Assembly (NCBI GenBank): GCA_946902985.2
Contig: OX336399.1
Span: 157,170,411 to 157,234,410 of the forward strand
Source of the DNA: Meconema thalassinum
Lineage: Eukaryota > Arthropoda > Insecta > Orthoptera > Tettigoniidae
Reading direction: 5' to 3'
Length of the DNA stretch: 64,000 nt
The notes below the pieces were generated by a model. It was not told where the DNA came from. It searched no databases and saw only the letters and a program-made list of their open reading frames with translations. A program made the translations under genes and the position numbers. Shown one piece after another: positions 33,309-44,500 of the stretch; the stretch's first letter is position 1; every line of letters begins with the position of its first letter.

Positions 33309-33812
33309 TTATTATTCAAAACTTAGGGGTATACAACAGTGGCAAACACAAGCTTATAACTAGAACAAGAAATATGAATAGCTAATTGGAACACTCTAAT
33401 AAAATGAGATTTGTCCGAATGTCGACGTGATGGAAAAACAAAATTCTCTACTTTTACGAATTACATTTACCATAATATCACAAGAAAAATATGCAAGTTC
33501 TCAAATATCCTCCACCTGGATTCTAATAATGTGTATGTTCAGTCATCGAACGTTTACTACTGAATTTACTTGACGCCCTAATGGTTAAGCCATTATCAAA
33601 AATAATCAAACCCATTCTAATTATTAACCAAGTTAAATTTTTAATTTTCCCCACTAATTGGGTTTCCTACTAATTTATTCATCCAAACCAGACATCTCTC
33701 AACTCCCAAAATATTTCTATAAAAATTATCACAATTTAAATCGGCATGCGATTGACCATGTCTAAATCGGGACCCACGTTCGAAGCCATTTCTCTCTCTC
33801 TATCTTATTTTA
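33309..33812 (-). other. Leader between 5' LTR 2 and gag-pr
   Basis: About 500 bp of A/T-rich leader. A primer-site-like word, TGGCTTCGAACGTGGGTCC (33770-33788 on the minus strand), lies 24 nt inside the LTR and resembles the leader word of LTR retrotransposon 1. It does not fit an ordinary tRNA 3' end well, so the primer is unknown. Confidence 0.4.
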
Positions 33813-36800
33813 TGTGCCCGTTTAGACCGGAGTCCGCACGACCACATATGCATTTTACCAATAATCAGTCAGCACGAGAGTCAAAATATCCCGCAGCGCC
33901 AGATGGGTTAAAGCAAATCGCAAAAACGTCATCAAATTAAAAAAATTATTTACTGATTTTTGGCTCAATGCAACAATAAGGATAGAAGGAGATTTGATTG
34001 GGAGTAACACATCCTGTAAAATTATCTCAGTTTATTTTGAAGTTAAAATTGACTGCAAAAATGCTCAAAGTAGCATCACTCACGTGTGGCGACCCACACT
34101 CTTATTTACACAATATACAGAACTTTTCCAAACACATTTGACAATTATTTTTTTGGAAACACAAGTCTGATTAATAGTCCTGTAGACTGTGTTCCAAAAT
34201 TATTAATGATTAATTCCAGTTCAAAGTTAATTGTCTCTACTGGAAATATCGTAGATCACTGTTTGAATATTTACATGATATTAACACTCGTAGAATAAAT
34301 GTTCATAGAATTTTTAACTTTCACTTATTTTTCCAGTTTCAAAAATATATCGTCGAAAAATATTATTATCATAGAAGCAACACAAATCATTTACACATAT
34401 TAATAACATCTGAAAAGTATTTGACCTTGAGCATAGCATCGAAGAACTGTGCGAAGCACAACAACAATTAATTGTTCTTCTGACATTGAACATTCGAGAA
34501 GTGACTCGATTATGAACTTCAAGTTCCTAACAAAATGTATGATTTCTAAATCATCAACTTGATCAATAAATGGTTGAACCATTCAACTATTCAATTATCC
34601 ACTTGGAATCATTATTATAAAAATATTTATATTCATGGCCATTTTTAGCAATTTTCACAACTTGCAATTCTTCGACAGAATGCGGAAATTAGAATTGTAG
34701 TTTTATAATGAATTCATTTAGTTCATGGCACTAGGATTGAAAATATCCTTCAAATTATTCGTGGTTAAAGAATTATTTTTAATTGGCAGTGGCCCTTTCT
34801 ACTATTTGTGTAAGAACACAATATTACAACAACAACGGCAAAGGTCTTCCTCTGAAGAAGGATAAACTACTATCATGACAAATCCGGGTTCTAGCAAAAT
34901 CAAAGTCTAAATGGAATTCGTAAACAAGGTTGAAATAAGAACTGATGGTTTCAAGAAATAACCTTCGGGTCATTCATCCGACGAAATGTGTAGTTCCAAT
35001 ACTCCTACTATAAACCTGAGCCATCGAACCTGCTATTTGATTGATGCTCGAAAAAACCTCTTCATTCCTGCGACTTAAACATGCGCACCTGGGAATGGCA
35101 TTTCAACTACTCCACACATAAATTTTCTTCCCAAAATTTATACAATAAATCAAGCCTCTGCTTGTTATCAACACTGGAAGATTAATAAACTTACAAGTTT
35201 ATTTTATTTTAGCATTCAGTTCAACCCGTGAATTTACCATACTTATGAAAATCTTTATTTCACTTTCGAGTGTATTTACGTCATGATTTTATATAAATAC
35301 AACAATATCCTATTTGATACAAATATCATTTGCTTCCCGTTTCATGCCTCTCCGTGTTATCTGAAAAATATACTTTGCTCAATGCAAATATCAACTGTTC
35401 AACCAGAACTGAAATGTTGGTTGAATGCGGGCTTGCGCTAACCACTCTCCTTCGGAAAATCTCCTGTTCCAAACTAGAAATGATTAAACTACTTCATAGG
35501 CTCTCTCTCAATACATATGATTATTATAAAATATAATATCCAAGAATTATTTAGAAAAATTATAAAAATTATTATTATTATTATTAGTGGATTATTATTA
35601 TTATTATTCGTTATATCATTTTGAATATATTTAATTATCATCTCATTATGTGAGAATCCACATGTTCGAACCTTCGAATATGGAAAAAATATCCATTCCT
35701 CAACAAAAATAAATTTAACTTTTACAGTTACATCGGCTGATTACCGTGATTTCCCAAAAATCTGAAATATTCAAATAAATGCTCGAAATGCACGGTCATC
35801 GATCCTAAACTGTTCTGAGTGCTGAAAATCCTCAGAATAACTCTAATAAGTCTTGCGTAAATCATTGCAAGCTTTAAATACGAAGAAAAAAATGTGTTGG
35901 TCATCTGCAGAAAAATAGTTTGTTCCAATTAGCTAGGCATAATATAATTCAAATGTGGCTTACATTTCTTGATGGTCTTGAAGTGTAGTAAACCTGGTCT
36001 GTACCAGATTTATCCATAGACATGCCCTATCGGACAAGCACGTATAATCATTGTATCGGCCGCCATCATATACCCACAATCCGTCTAGTAAGACATAGTG
36101 GTAGTATCTCTTGAATTTTGAATAATCTGTTGTTCCATTTTAATATGAGCTTCTATCAAAGCCATAACAGTTTGTTTAAATAGGGTCAGATCTAAGTGAT
36201 CTATTATTAGATATGTCAGTTGTAACATAACTCACGGTAATCTTATCAGTACAAGAAAAACACTGACAGTCTAAGCAATCAACGGCTGTTCTGATGATCG
36301 TTCCCTGGGCATGGTTTATTATATCACCATCTACCATGCGCTAAGCAACTTGTAGTTTCCCTTGCGTAGACTAATGAACGCCACCGTTATAGACTAGTCT
36401 TCTGTGTACTGACAGATCGAAGTGGTTAACTAGTTACAAATATGAAAACTGACTTGAAATGGATTTAAACATCCAAGTATTAAGTTATTACTGGACTGTG
36501 ACAAAGTATTAATTCTAGACAAAGTCTTGCATATGTCCATGTGAAAATATAAATATTTCCACCAATGTCTGTAGAAAAATCAATCACCTCAGTGATTCTC
36601 CTCGCCGTAAACTTACTAAGTTCCAACTCGTAGCGCAGCACTTTTCGTGACTATCACGACTTTGAAAAGAACTTGTGCGTAGATCCGGCAACCATGTGCC
36701 TTGGCTCAGCGTAGATGCAACTTGCTCGCCAAGTGCTTGTGTTAGAATGAGCTGACCATGCCTCGGCCAGCTGGCTTTTATTCAAAACTGCCAGGGTCAC

Positions 36801-37140
36801 GCGTCATCACGTTGTAATCTAGAAATCCTCATATCTCTGATATCCCTGGACCGATTTACTTGATACTAATTGCATTCTCTTTCTTTTGGCCGTGCCAGTA
36901 ATCTGATCCCAGTCTCAAGTCTCTACTCCATGGTTTACTATTTAATCAATAAATAGCCTCGACCTCTGCTATTACTCGCTACGTCACTTGACATCCAAGT
37001 ATCGGTAAATTATTTCCAAATGCTTCGAGAAGCAATGTAGCGCGATATTCAAATATCTGAACTTTCAAAAGCGGCTACAGCCTTTCCCTTGATATCTAGG
37101 TGTCTGAATCTTGGAATACCCATTCCTAGAGTTGGGCACA
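33813..37140 (-). repeat. 5' LTR of LTR retrotransposon 2 (3328 bp)
   Basis: Copy of 27071-30398 of identical length. Differences include agtctagc/agtcttgc, gacgtttg/gaattttg and gtcgggc/gttgggc near the outer end. Confidence 0.93.
36774..36783 (-). promoter_or_regulatory. Candidate TATA box in 5' LTR 2
   Basis: On the minus strand GAATAAAAGC, followed by the G/C-rich CAGCTGGCCGAGG and, about 25-30 nt on, GGTCAGCTCATT, a possible initiator. It lies about 360 bp into the LTR, leaving close to 3 kb downstream as transcribed leader (inference). Confidence 0.4.
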
Positions 37141-37144
37141 GTAC
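37141..37144. repeat. Target site duplication GTAC, right, LTR retrotransposon 2
   Basis: Follows GGGCACA; matches 27067-27070. Confidence 0.93.
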
Positions 37145-37325
37145 TTTCAAAGAATATTTAAAACACCAAAGGGAAACAAGATTTAAGAACTCACATTTTG
37201 TAATTCCTAAAACAAATAATGAATTTGGCAAAATATCATTAGCTTACATGGTAACATTTCTACTTAACAAGCTACCACATTTACTTCTGGTCTTTGAGAG
37301 TATGGCAAAAACAAAAAATGTATAA
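37145..37325 (+). pseudogene. LINE RT C-terminal tail, right part
   Basis: Reads HQRETRFKNSHFVIPKTNNE, then FGKISLAYMVTFLLNKLP. The pattern TR.K....VP....F.KSL.YM...LYN.LP is typical of the last residues of Jockey/CR1/I-type LINE proteins. It continues the remnant at 26840-27070 once the LTR element is removed, though the left side is in another frame. Confidence 0.6.
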
Positions 37326-37654
37326 AAATTGGATATTAAATAACTCCTTAAACTTAGTGGACAACTGCTTATATATGTAATATACTGTACTCCTATTCTT
37401 AGACTGTGGCAATATGAAAGGAGAAATTAATTGAACATAATAGTAACATTTGTATTTTAAGTTTTAAGTTAAGTTTTTAAAATGGTAACGACATGACTGT
37501 TGTATTAAGGTAGGAAAAAAATATATGATAATTTACTGCAATTGCTTCATTGTATTAATATTAACATATTATAATAATTTTAACCACAATTAATTGTTAT
37601 GAGGTGATTGAATATTTTTGTGAGTTATTATTAATGGCACTAGCCTATCTGAAA
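37326..37654. other. A/T-rich spacer, no gene seen
   Basis: May include LINE 3' UTR; nothing else recognised. Confidence 0.4.
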
Positions 37655-37981
37655 TGAAAATCCACAGCCTGCTTCCAGTCTCCGACTGGGTCAGGAATGG
37701 AATGAATGACGCCCCCATCTAGCGGAGAGGATATGAACTGTGCCGGCTGCCGAGGCCTGACGCACTCCTCTGGGGCAATGATTAAATGAATGACAGATGA
37801 AATGAAATGATTGTGGAGAGTGTTGCTGGAATGAAATTTTGACAGGGAAAACCGGAGTACCCGTAGAAAAACCTGTCTGCCTCAGTTCTGTCCAGCACAG
37901 AACTCACATGGAGTGACCGGAATTTGAACCACGGACCCAGCGGTGAGAGGCCGGCGTGCTGCCGCCTAAGCCACGGAGGCT
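37655..37981 (-). mobile_element. tRNA-derived SINE, family S1, full length
   Basis: On the minus strand it opens AGCCTCCGTGGCTTAGGCGG, has an A-box region (GTGGCTTAGGCGGCAGC) and a B box (GGTTCAAATTCC), continues with 'ggtactccggttttccctgt' and ends 'gtggattttcatttca'. A short CTATCT occurs at both flanks and may be the target duplication. Same family as 40927-41260 and 53777-54036. Confidence 0.85.
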
Positions 37982-38530
37982 ACTATCTATACTAATCTAT
38001 AATAACGCTGAATAGTTTGTTTGTTTCTTTGTTTGTGTGTTTAAACGCGCTAATCTCTGGAACTAACAGTCGGATTCGAAACATTCTTTTTGTATATGAT
38101 AGCCTGATTCCAGAGGAATAGTTTAGGCTAAGTAGCACTAGGCTACGCCTCTCAGGTAACCTTAAAGATATATTTTTGTTCATAAGTCGGAAGAACAAGC
38201 GCTCCCGAACAGCTTCAATAATACCTAAGTCTATTGTTGCCATGTAATGCGGGCTGCATCACGTTGCCGCTGGTGCAGAATTGAGAGCTGCTTATAAATT
38301 GCAGTCACGGGGTAAATTAGTGCAAAAAGATTTCTTAGGCCCCTTAAAGCAGTTATCATCATGACAATAAGGGCGATGGTGTTGGTGCAGTATACTGAGG
38401 TTATCAGCTGCAATAAGCGTTGGTGCTTTCCGATCCTTACCCTTGAGCGCTCCAGTTCTGTAGTAGTATTCATTATCATCCATAAAACAAATAAATCCAC
38501 CGGGCGAAGCCGGGCACCACTACTAGTATA
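37982..38530. mobile_element. Family F element, no coding
   Basis: Starts 'ctatactaatctataataac', has a (TTTG)n stretch near 38017, and ends 'ccaccgggcgaagccgggca', 'ccactactagt'. The end resembles inverted versions of the starts of family D (ctagctgaagtacccgtgct) and the end of family E. Contains 'ggccccttaaagcagttatc' near 38338, like the repeat tails at 20215 and 22760. Confidence 0.5.
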
Positions 38531-39351
38531 AAATAATTGGAAGGTGAGAGATTGGACTGTATATGTGTAAAATTAATTGTTTTTGTTAACATATATAAGA
38601 TTGTAATTATAATTGGCACCTGCCGACAAGCGTAAGCTTGGCAGGGCCAAAAAATGAATTATTTGGCTTAAATAAACTAACTCTAATCTGTAAACTTCGA
38701 CCACTAATATCACCATCGCCCGCGTATACACCTATCTCCAATTGTCTGTATGAATATTGTATTCTTAGACATTCTTCGTTTGAGAATCTTATTTACTTTA
38801 ACTTGTACTTTATTTTGTCTAATATCAAACATTCATACGACATAAAATCTCCCAAACTAATCGATTGCTCCATCATGCAATGCCCTCATTAAAACAAAAG
38901 TTGCTGCAGAAAATTAATATGGTAGGCAGGCAAGAGCGCAAGCAAGCAAGGAGGTAGTCACGAATTGTTAAGAAGATCTCGTGACGATATGAGAACTTGT
39001 GTATACCCTTCTCGCTTGTTAGAGGGACACGTCATTTCTCCCTAAGTAGACATGGCATCGCATTATTTACACAGAGTGCTAACAAGCCTGCTCGATCAGC
39101 AGCAACAGTCAGCCTAAATTCTCAACGGAAGAGCTTAGCTCAGATGGAGAAATATGTGCATGAATCTCCTTTTGCTCGATACAAAGCTTAATCACTTGAA
39201 ATCGTACGCAAGAAGATCCTGTGATTTTTCTAAAAGGCGTGATCAAAAAAGATTCCGTTTGACGGCCGTAAATACTTTTAAGGTATTTTTGAACCGATTC
39301 CTTTGAAACTTTTACCACATCACACATGAAACCCAGCCATCAATTGTTTGA
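38531..39351. other. Spacer, no gene seen
   Basis: No coding or repeat signal that I can name; A/T-rich to 38920, then mixed composition. Confidence 0.4.
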
Positions 39352-39735
39352 ACGCTTGCCACGTTGGGTGAGTGGTTATCGTGTCGGTCTATCAACCCCA
39401 AGCTTGCAGGTGCACTCCTGGCCGTGGTAAGTGATTTTTGATAGGCGACAATCATCACGGAATGCATGTCATATGTTGTTCGCATGTTAAAGAATCCATT
39501 TGAATTCAGTAGGCCGTGTTCATAATAGAAAAATGGATCTCGGGATTTTCCGCCAACACAAAGTTCCTCATTTCTCTACTAGAAAGTGCTATGGTGTCGA
39601 GGAGCTTAGATATCTAACCTCCTTCAATTCCATAGCGTTCCAAGGAACAACAAAATTCGACATGCAAGCTGCCCTCAGGCTGTCAGATAAAGCTTGAACC
39701 CGGCACCCGAGGCCATACGATATTATTATTAATTG
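39352..39735 (+). mobile_element. tRNA-derived SINE (diverged), possible
   Basis: The head 39358-39430 has pairing ends (GCCACG with CGTGG), an A-box-like GGGTGAGTGGTTATCG and a weak B box (CAGGTGCACTCCTGG). The far end has 'ggcacccgaggccatacgat' followed by (ATT)n, a SINE-like tail. Only these two ends are convincing. Confidence 0.45.
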
Positions 39736-40103
39736 TTTATATCAGAAACTTTGTTTTCTGTTTTCAGTTTTCTGCATTTTTGAAAAAAGAATAGAAAATG
39801 AAAATATTTCAAAATGCCCAAAAATTACTAAATATTATTCAATCATCAAACTTCTTTTACTGAGTTCTTCTATTTATCGCATATAATGTTCTGAACTAGA
39901 ATCATGCACTTATCTGCAATACACAGAGTGTAGGTGTTTTTTTCCCCTGGAAATGCAATTTTATCATTGGTTAAAATAAACAAGGCGGCCAAAGTTTTCA
40001 AAATATCCAAAAGCCAAGTATCCAAAAGCCAAGTATCCCTAGTTCACAGCATTCCTGCATTCATTAGCTTTAATTTGATGTATCAATTATATTCCTGTGT
40101 CAA
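39736..40103. other. A/T-rich spacer, no gene seen
   Basis: Contains a short tandem 'ccaaaagccaagtat' duplication at 40009-40040. No coding signal. Confidence 0.4.
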
Positions 40104-40694
40104 TTAGCCTACTTTCGATTTTTGCAAAAAATTAAGGTAAACTTATGAGATCTACGCAGGGCCAAAAATTGTGTCTGCCTGTGTGTGTGTCTGTGTGTGA
40201 TTGTGTGTGTGTGTGTGTGTCTGTGTGTACTCTGAATGTCTGTCCCCCCTATCACTTCGAACACGGTGAAACCAAATTGAACAACATTTGGTACAGTGGT
40301 AGAACTAGCAAAGGGCACCTCAGTGTCATGTTTTATAACGCCCCATCTTGACGAAAACGTAATAGCGGCCACCCAAATGTTCAAATCTTAAATCAAATTA
40401 CGACTAATCTAATCATCCGATCTCTACCAAATTTTGCAACAGAATATAAGCATATGGCGAGCGTATTGTGACTAAACTACAAGGTCATCAACCCAATAGT
40501 TTGCAGATGGCGGCCATGTATGAGTGCAAATAGATTTCCCATATCAATTCAAACACGGTGAAACCGAATTGAATGATTTTTTTACAGAGTTAGCATTAGC
40601 AAAGCGCACCTCATATTCATGTTTAATATCGAGTTCCAATACCCATGCATTTAGGAGAAAGTAGGCTATATGTTCTTTACTGAACATCCTGTTT
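40104..40694 (+). mobile_element. Helitron-like element A2 (short, about 1.5 core units)
   Basis: Starts TAGCCTACTTTCGATTTTTG, then 'aaacttatgagatc', a (TG)n microsatellite at 40184-40225 and CTCTGAATGTCTGTCCCCCC, followed by diverged family A core. Ends GAAAGTAGGCT, hairpin ATGTTC..GAACAT at 40670-40687, then CCTGTT. Complete at both ends, no protein. Confidence 0.8.
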
Positions 40695-40917
40695 TATGTT
40701 GATTTTGTTCATTTGAAAGGTACAAAATATTAAAGATTTTAATTCTAAGCATAACGTAAATGAAGTTACAAATTATTTGTGATGTGACCAAATAAACTAA
40801 CTTAGATATTTTAATAAGGTAATTCTTTGGGAGTAATGAACCTGGATCCAACATGAGCACTTACCTAGTACCAGTATATATAATTTTCATCATCTTCATA
40901 CCTATTTTGTTTTATTG
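40695..40917. other. A/T-rich spacer, no gene seen
   Basis: Nothing recognised. Confidence 0.4.
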
Positions 40918-40926
40918 AATTTGAAT

Positions 40927-41260
40927 GCAGGCCTCCGTGGCTTAGGCAGCGGCACACCGGCCTCTCACCGCCGGGTCTGTGGTTCAAATCCCGGTCACTC
41001 CATGTGACATTTGTGCTGGACAAAGCGGAGGCAGATAGGGTTTTCTCCGGGTACTCCGGTTTTCCCTGTCACAATTTCATTCCAGCAACACTCTCCACTA
41101 TCATTTCATTTCATCTTTCATTCATTTAATCATTTCCCCAGTGGAATGCGACGGGCTTCGGCAGCCGGCACAGTTCATATCTTCGCCGCTAGATGGGGCT
41201 TCATTCATTCCATTCCCTGACCCGGTCGGTCGACTTGAAGCAGGTTGCGGATTTTCATTT
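40927..41260 (+). mobile_element. tRNA-derived SINE, family S1, full length with target duplication
   Basis: Starts GCAGGCCTCCGTGGCTTAGG, B box GTGGTTCAAATCCC near 40980, body identical in layout to 37655-37981, ends 'gcggattttcattt'. A 9-bp direct repeat AATTTGAAT flanks it (40918-40926 and 41261-41269), which confirms retroposition. Confidence 0.9.
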
Positions 41261-41269
41261 AATTTGAAT

Positions 41270-41518
41270 AATTAACATATTTAAGGACAGCAAATAGTGC
41301 CTAAATATGTGAAGTTCTCGGTGATAATTTGAAGACGTAATATTATGTAAAATATTTACACTCTCGTTGCAATCAGATTTTCTACTAACAATTTAGGCAT
41401 TAATTTTAAGCTTTGCGCAGAGTTTATGACAACTTTTACTACACTTTAAACACAAAAACCAATTTAAAAACTTTAAAAAATTGTTTTTGAAAACCTAAAA
41501 TGACAATTTTAAAAACCT
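41270..41518. other. A/T-rich spacer, no gene seen
   Basis: Nothing recognised. Confidence 0.4.
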
Positions 41519-41587
41519 AACAAGTAGTTCCGTGACGAACTAAAGAGCCTACTTTTCTTAAAATTAAGATCCGTGCCTATTATTAAT
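41519..41587 (-). mobile_element. Helitron-like element C1, 3' end
   Basis: On the minus strand: GAAAAGTAGGCT, then a perfect hairpin at 41525-41542 (TAGTTC, loop GTCACG, GAACTA), then CTTGTT. This is the same terminal layout as families A and B. The body appears to be cut at 41588 by family D and to resume near 46670 (inference). Confidence 0.65.
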
Positions 41588-44500
41588 CTACTAGCTGAAG
41601 TACCCGTGCTTCGCTACGCGTCATAAATAAATTAAAATGTGAAGGTGACAGTTAAAACAGGGGATAGGCGAGGTACAGCGCAGAGGGAGATTAAGGATGG
41701 AACATTTTGTCCAACTACACCGCTCGGCGTTGACAGTGTTTTATAGCACAAATTTAGGTTCTACTCGCTAACCGTTGGAGATACCTTTCGGATAGAAAAT
41801 GTAATTTTAAACCTCGTATATGCCATCAAAAGTTTGCTATTTCTTAGCGTTCTCTTTTTTTATTTATTTATGAAAATATGAAAGTTTGAAACCAAAGGGT
41901 GTAGTGACGTCACTAAAATGGTCGCCATATTTAAATAGTGCAAAGTATTGAAATCAAAAGTAACCTCTATGTTAACCAGGTAAATCAGCTACTTCCATGT
42001 AAAATTCATGTAAATCGGACCAGTGGTACTTGCGTGATTGAGTAATACACAGACACACACCATCTCATTTTTAGCCTCGCTTCGCTCGCGTCATAGTCGT
42101 GTCATATTGTTATTCAATGAAATGCATGTTTAACCCCGTTAACACCCCTTTAGAACCTGAATACCCAAAAATCCCTCCCTAGTAGACGTTTTCGACACAC
42201 AACTAACATATCCCCAAAATATAATTCTTCTAACTTTAATAGTTTTGGTTGGTCGATGAGAGTGAACATCCAAAAATCTTTCCTTAGTGGACGTTTTTCT
42301 TCCAGAATTCCACCCCTCCCCATAGGCCCCTTAAATTGCATTTATGAAAAAACGGGCGAACACCTATTTATTTTATTTATTTTTAAGCTGATTGATTTCC
42401 TCCGAACTTTCAAACTCCTCGCCTATGTCGTTTAAGAGATACACGCTCCGTTAGGAATCTTTCAACCCCCACTTTTCATCCCTTTCACCTCATAATATGC
42501 ACTACATCGAAAAACCATTAGACATGTGTCAGCTTATTTTTAATGATTAGTATATGTGCCAAGTATCACATCCCCAAATGAAACCACTCGTAAGATATTG
42601 TTATTCAATGAAATGCACGTTTACCCCCTTAACACCTCTTTAGAACCTGAATATCCAAAACTCTTTCCTTAGTGGACGTTTTCGACATACAACGAACATA
42701 TCCCCAAAATTTCATGTTTCTAACTTCAATAATTTTGGCTCGGCGATGATGAGTGAGTGAGTCAGTCAGGACATTTAATTTCATTTATTTTTGATAATTT
42801 CACCCCTCCCCATGAACCGCTTAAATTGGATTTATGAAACAAACGGTCAAACACCTATTTACTTATTTAAAGCTGTTTTCCCCCTGAGTTTGATGAGTGA
42901 GTAACTGAGTCAGTCAGTTAGGACACTTTCTTTCCTGTTTTTTTTTCACAGAATTTCACCCCTCTCCAAGGGCCCCTTAAATTGGATTTATGAAAAAACG
43001 GTCGAACACCTATTTACTTATATTTTAAGCTGTTTTTTCCCGCCGAATTTCAAACTTCTCGCCTATGTCGTTTCAGTGATACACGCTCCGTTAAGAATCC
43101 CTCAACCCCCATTTTTCACCACCTTTCACCTCACAATATACACCACATCGATAAACCCTTAGACGTATGTCTGATTATTTTTAATGATTAGTTTATATAC
43201 CGAATATCACATCCCCAAAGAAACAACTCATGAGATATCGTTATTCAATGAAATGCACGTTTACCCCCTTAACACCTCTTTAAAACCCGAATAAACAAAT
43301 ATCATTCCTTAGTTGACGTTTTCGACATACAGCGAACATATTCCCGAAATTTCAAGTTTCCAACTTTAATAGTTTTCGCTGGGTGTGATGAGAGTGAGTC
43401 AGACAGGACATTTTCTTTCAATCATTTTTACCAGAATTTCACCCCTCCCCATGGGCCCCTTAAATTGGATTGATGAAAAAACGCTTGAACACCTATTAAC
43501 TTATTTTTAAGCTGTCTTTTTCCCCTGAGTTTGATGAGTGAGTGAGTTAGTCAGTTAGGACACTTTCTCTCTTTTTTCCCCCAGAATTTCACCCCGCCCC
43601 ATTGGCCCCTTAAATTAATTTATGAAAAAACAGTCGAATACCGATTTACTTACTTTTAAGCTGATTTTTTTTCGCTGAGTTTCAAATTTCTCGCCTATGT
43701 CGTTTAAAAGACAGGCCTACACGCTCCGTTAGGAATCCTTCAACCCCCACTTGTCACCCCTTTAACCTCATAATAATACACCACATCGAAAAACCCTTAG
43801 ACACATGTCTGCTTATTTTTAATGATTAGTTTTTATGCCGAGTATCACATCCACAAATGAAAGCACTCGTGAGATATTGTTATTCAATGAAATGCAGGTT
43901 AAAACCCCTAAAGACCCCTTTAGAACTTGAATACCCAAAAAACCTCCCTTAGTGTACGGTTTTGACAGCAAACGAACATATCCCCGAAATGTCATGTTTC
44001 CAACGTCAATATTTTTGGCTGGGCGATGATGAGTGAGTGAATGAGTCAGGACATTTTCTTTCAATTTTTCTTCTTCAGAAATTCACCCCTCCCGATGAAC
44101 CCCTTCAATTTGATTGAAAAAAAAAACTGTCGGAAAGCTATTTACTTACGTTAAAGCAGTTTTCCCCCCTGATTTTGATGAGTGAGTCAGTCAGTCAATC
44201 AGTTAGGACACTTTCTTTCCTGTTCCCGCCCCCCTCCCCCCCAGAATTTCACCCCTCCCCATGGGCCCCTTAAATTGGATTGATGAAAAAACGCTTGAAC
44301 ACCTATTAACTTATTTTTAAGCTGTCTTTTTCCCATGAGTTTGATGAGTGAGTAAGTTAGTCAGTCAGTTAGGACACTTTCTCTCCTTTTTTCTCCCAGA
44401 TTTTCACCCCACCCCATTGGCCCCTTAAATTAATTTATGAAAAAACAGTCGAATACCGATTTACTTACTTTTAAGCTGAATTTTTTTTTCGCTGAGTTTC

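Larger units (their letters stand above)
27071..37140 (-). mobile_element. LTR retrotransposon 2 (Ty3/gypsy-like, gag-protease only, 3.3-kb LTRs)
   Basis: Direct LTRs of exactly 3328 bp (27071-30398 and 33813-37140) begin TGTGCCCG and end (C/T)GGGCACA on the window strand, with a GTAC duplication. The element reads on the minus strand: 5' LTR, leader, one 916-codon gag-protease frame, polypurine tract, 3' LTR. RT, RNase H and integrase are absent; the reading frame stops just where RT would start. By eye the LTRs differ at about 20 positions (0.6 percent), so it is as young as LTR retrotransposon 1. It interrupts a LINE. Confidence 0.93.

Noticed and set aside
31176..33363. Open frames on the plus strand opposite gag-pr (up to 202 codons)
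   Set aside because: They are shadows of the repetitive, Glu/Ser/Lys-rich minus-strand coding sequence.
33770..33788. Assigning a specific tRNA primer to LTR retrotransposon 2
   Set aside because: The word starts TGG, but the TTCGAA lies too close to the end for a normal tRNA acceptor arm, so no tRNA is named.
40109..40384. Open frame with a His/Thr-rich run
   Set aside because: It is a translation of the TG/CA microsatellite in element A2.
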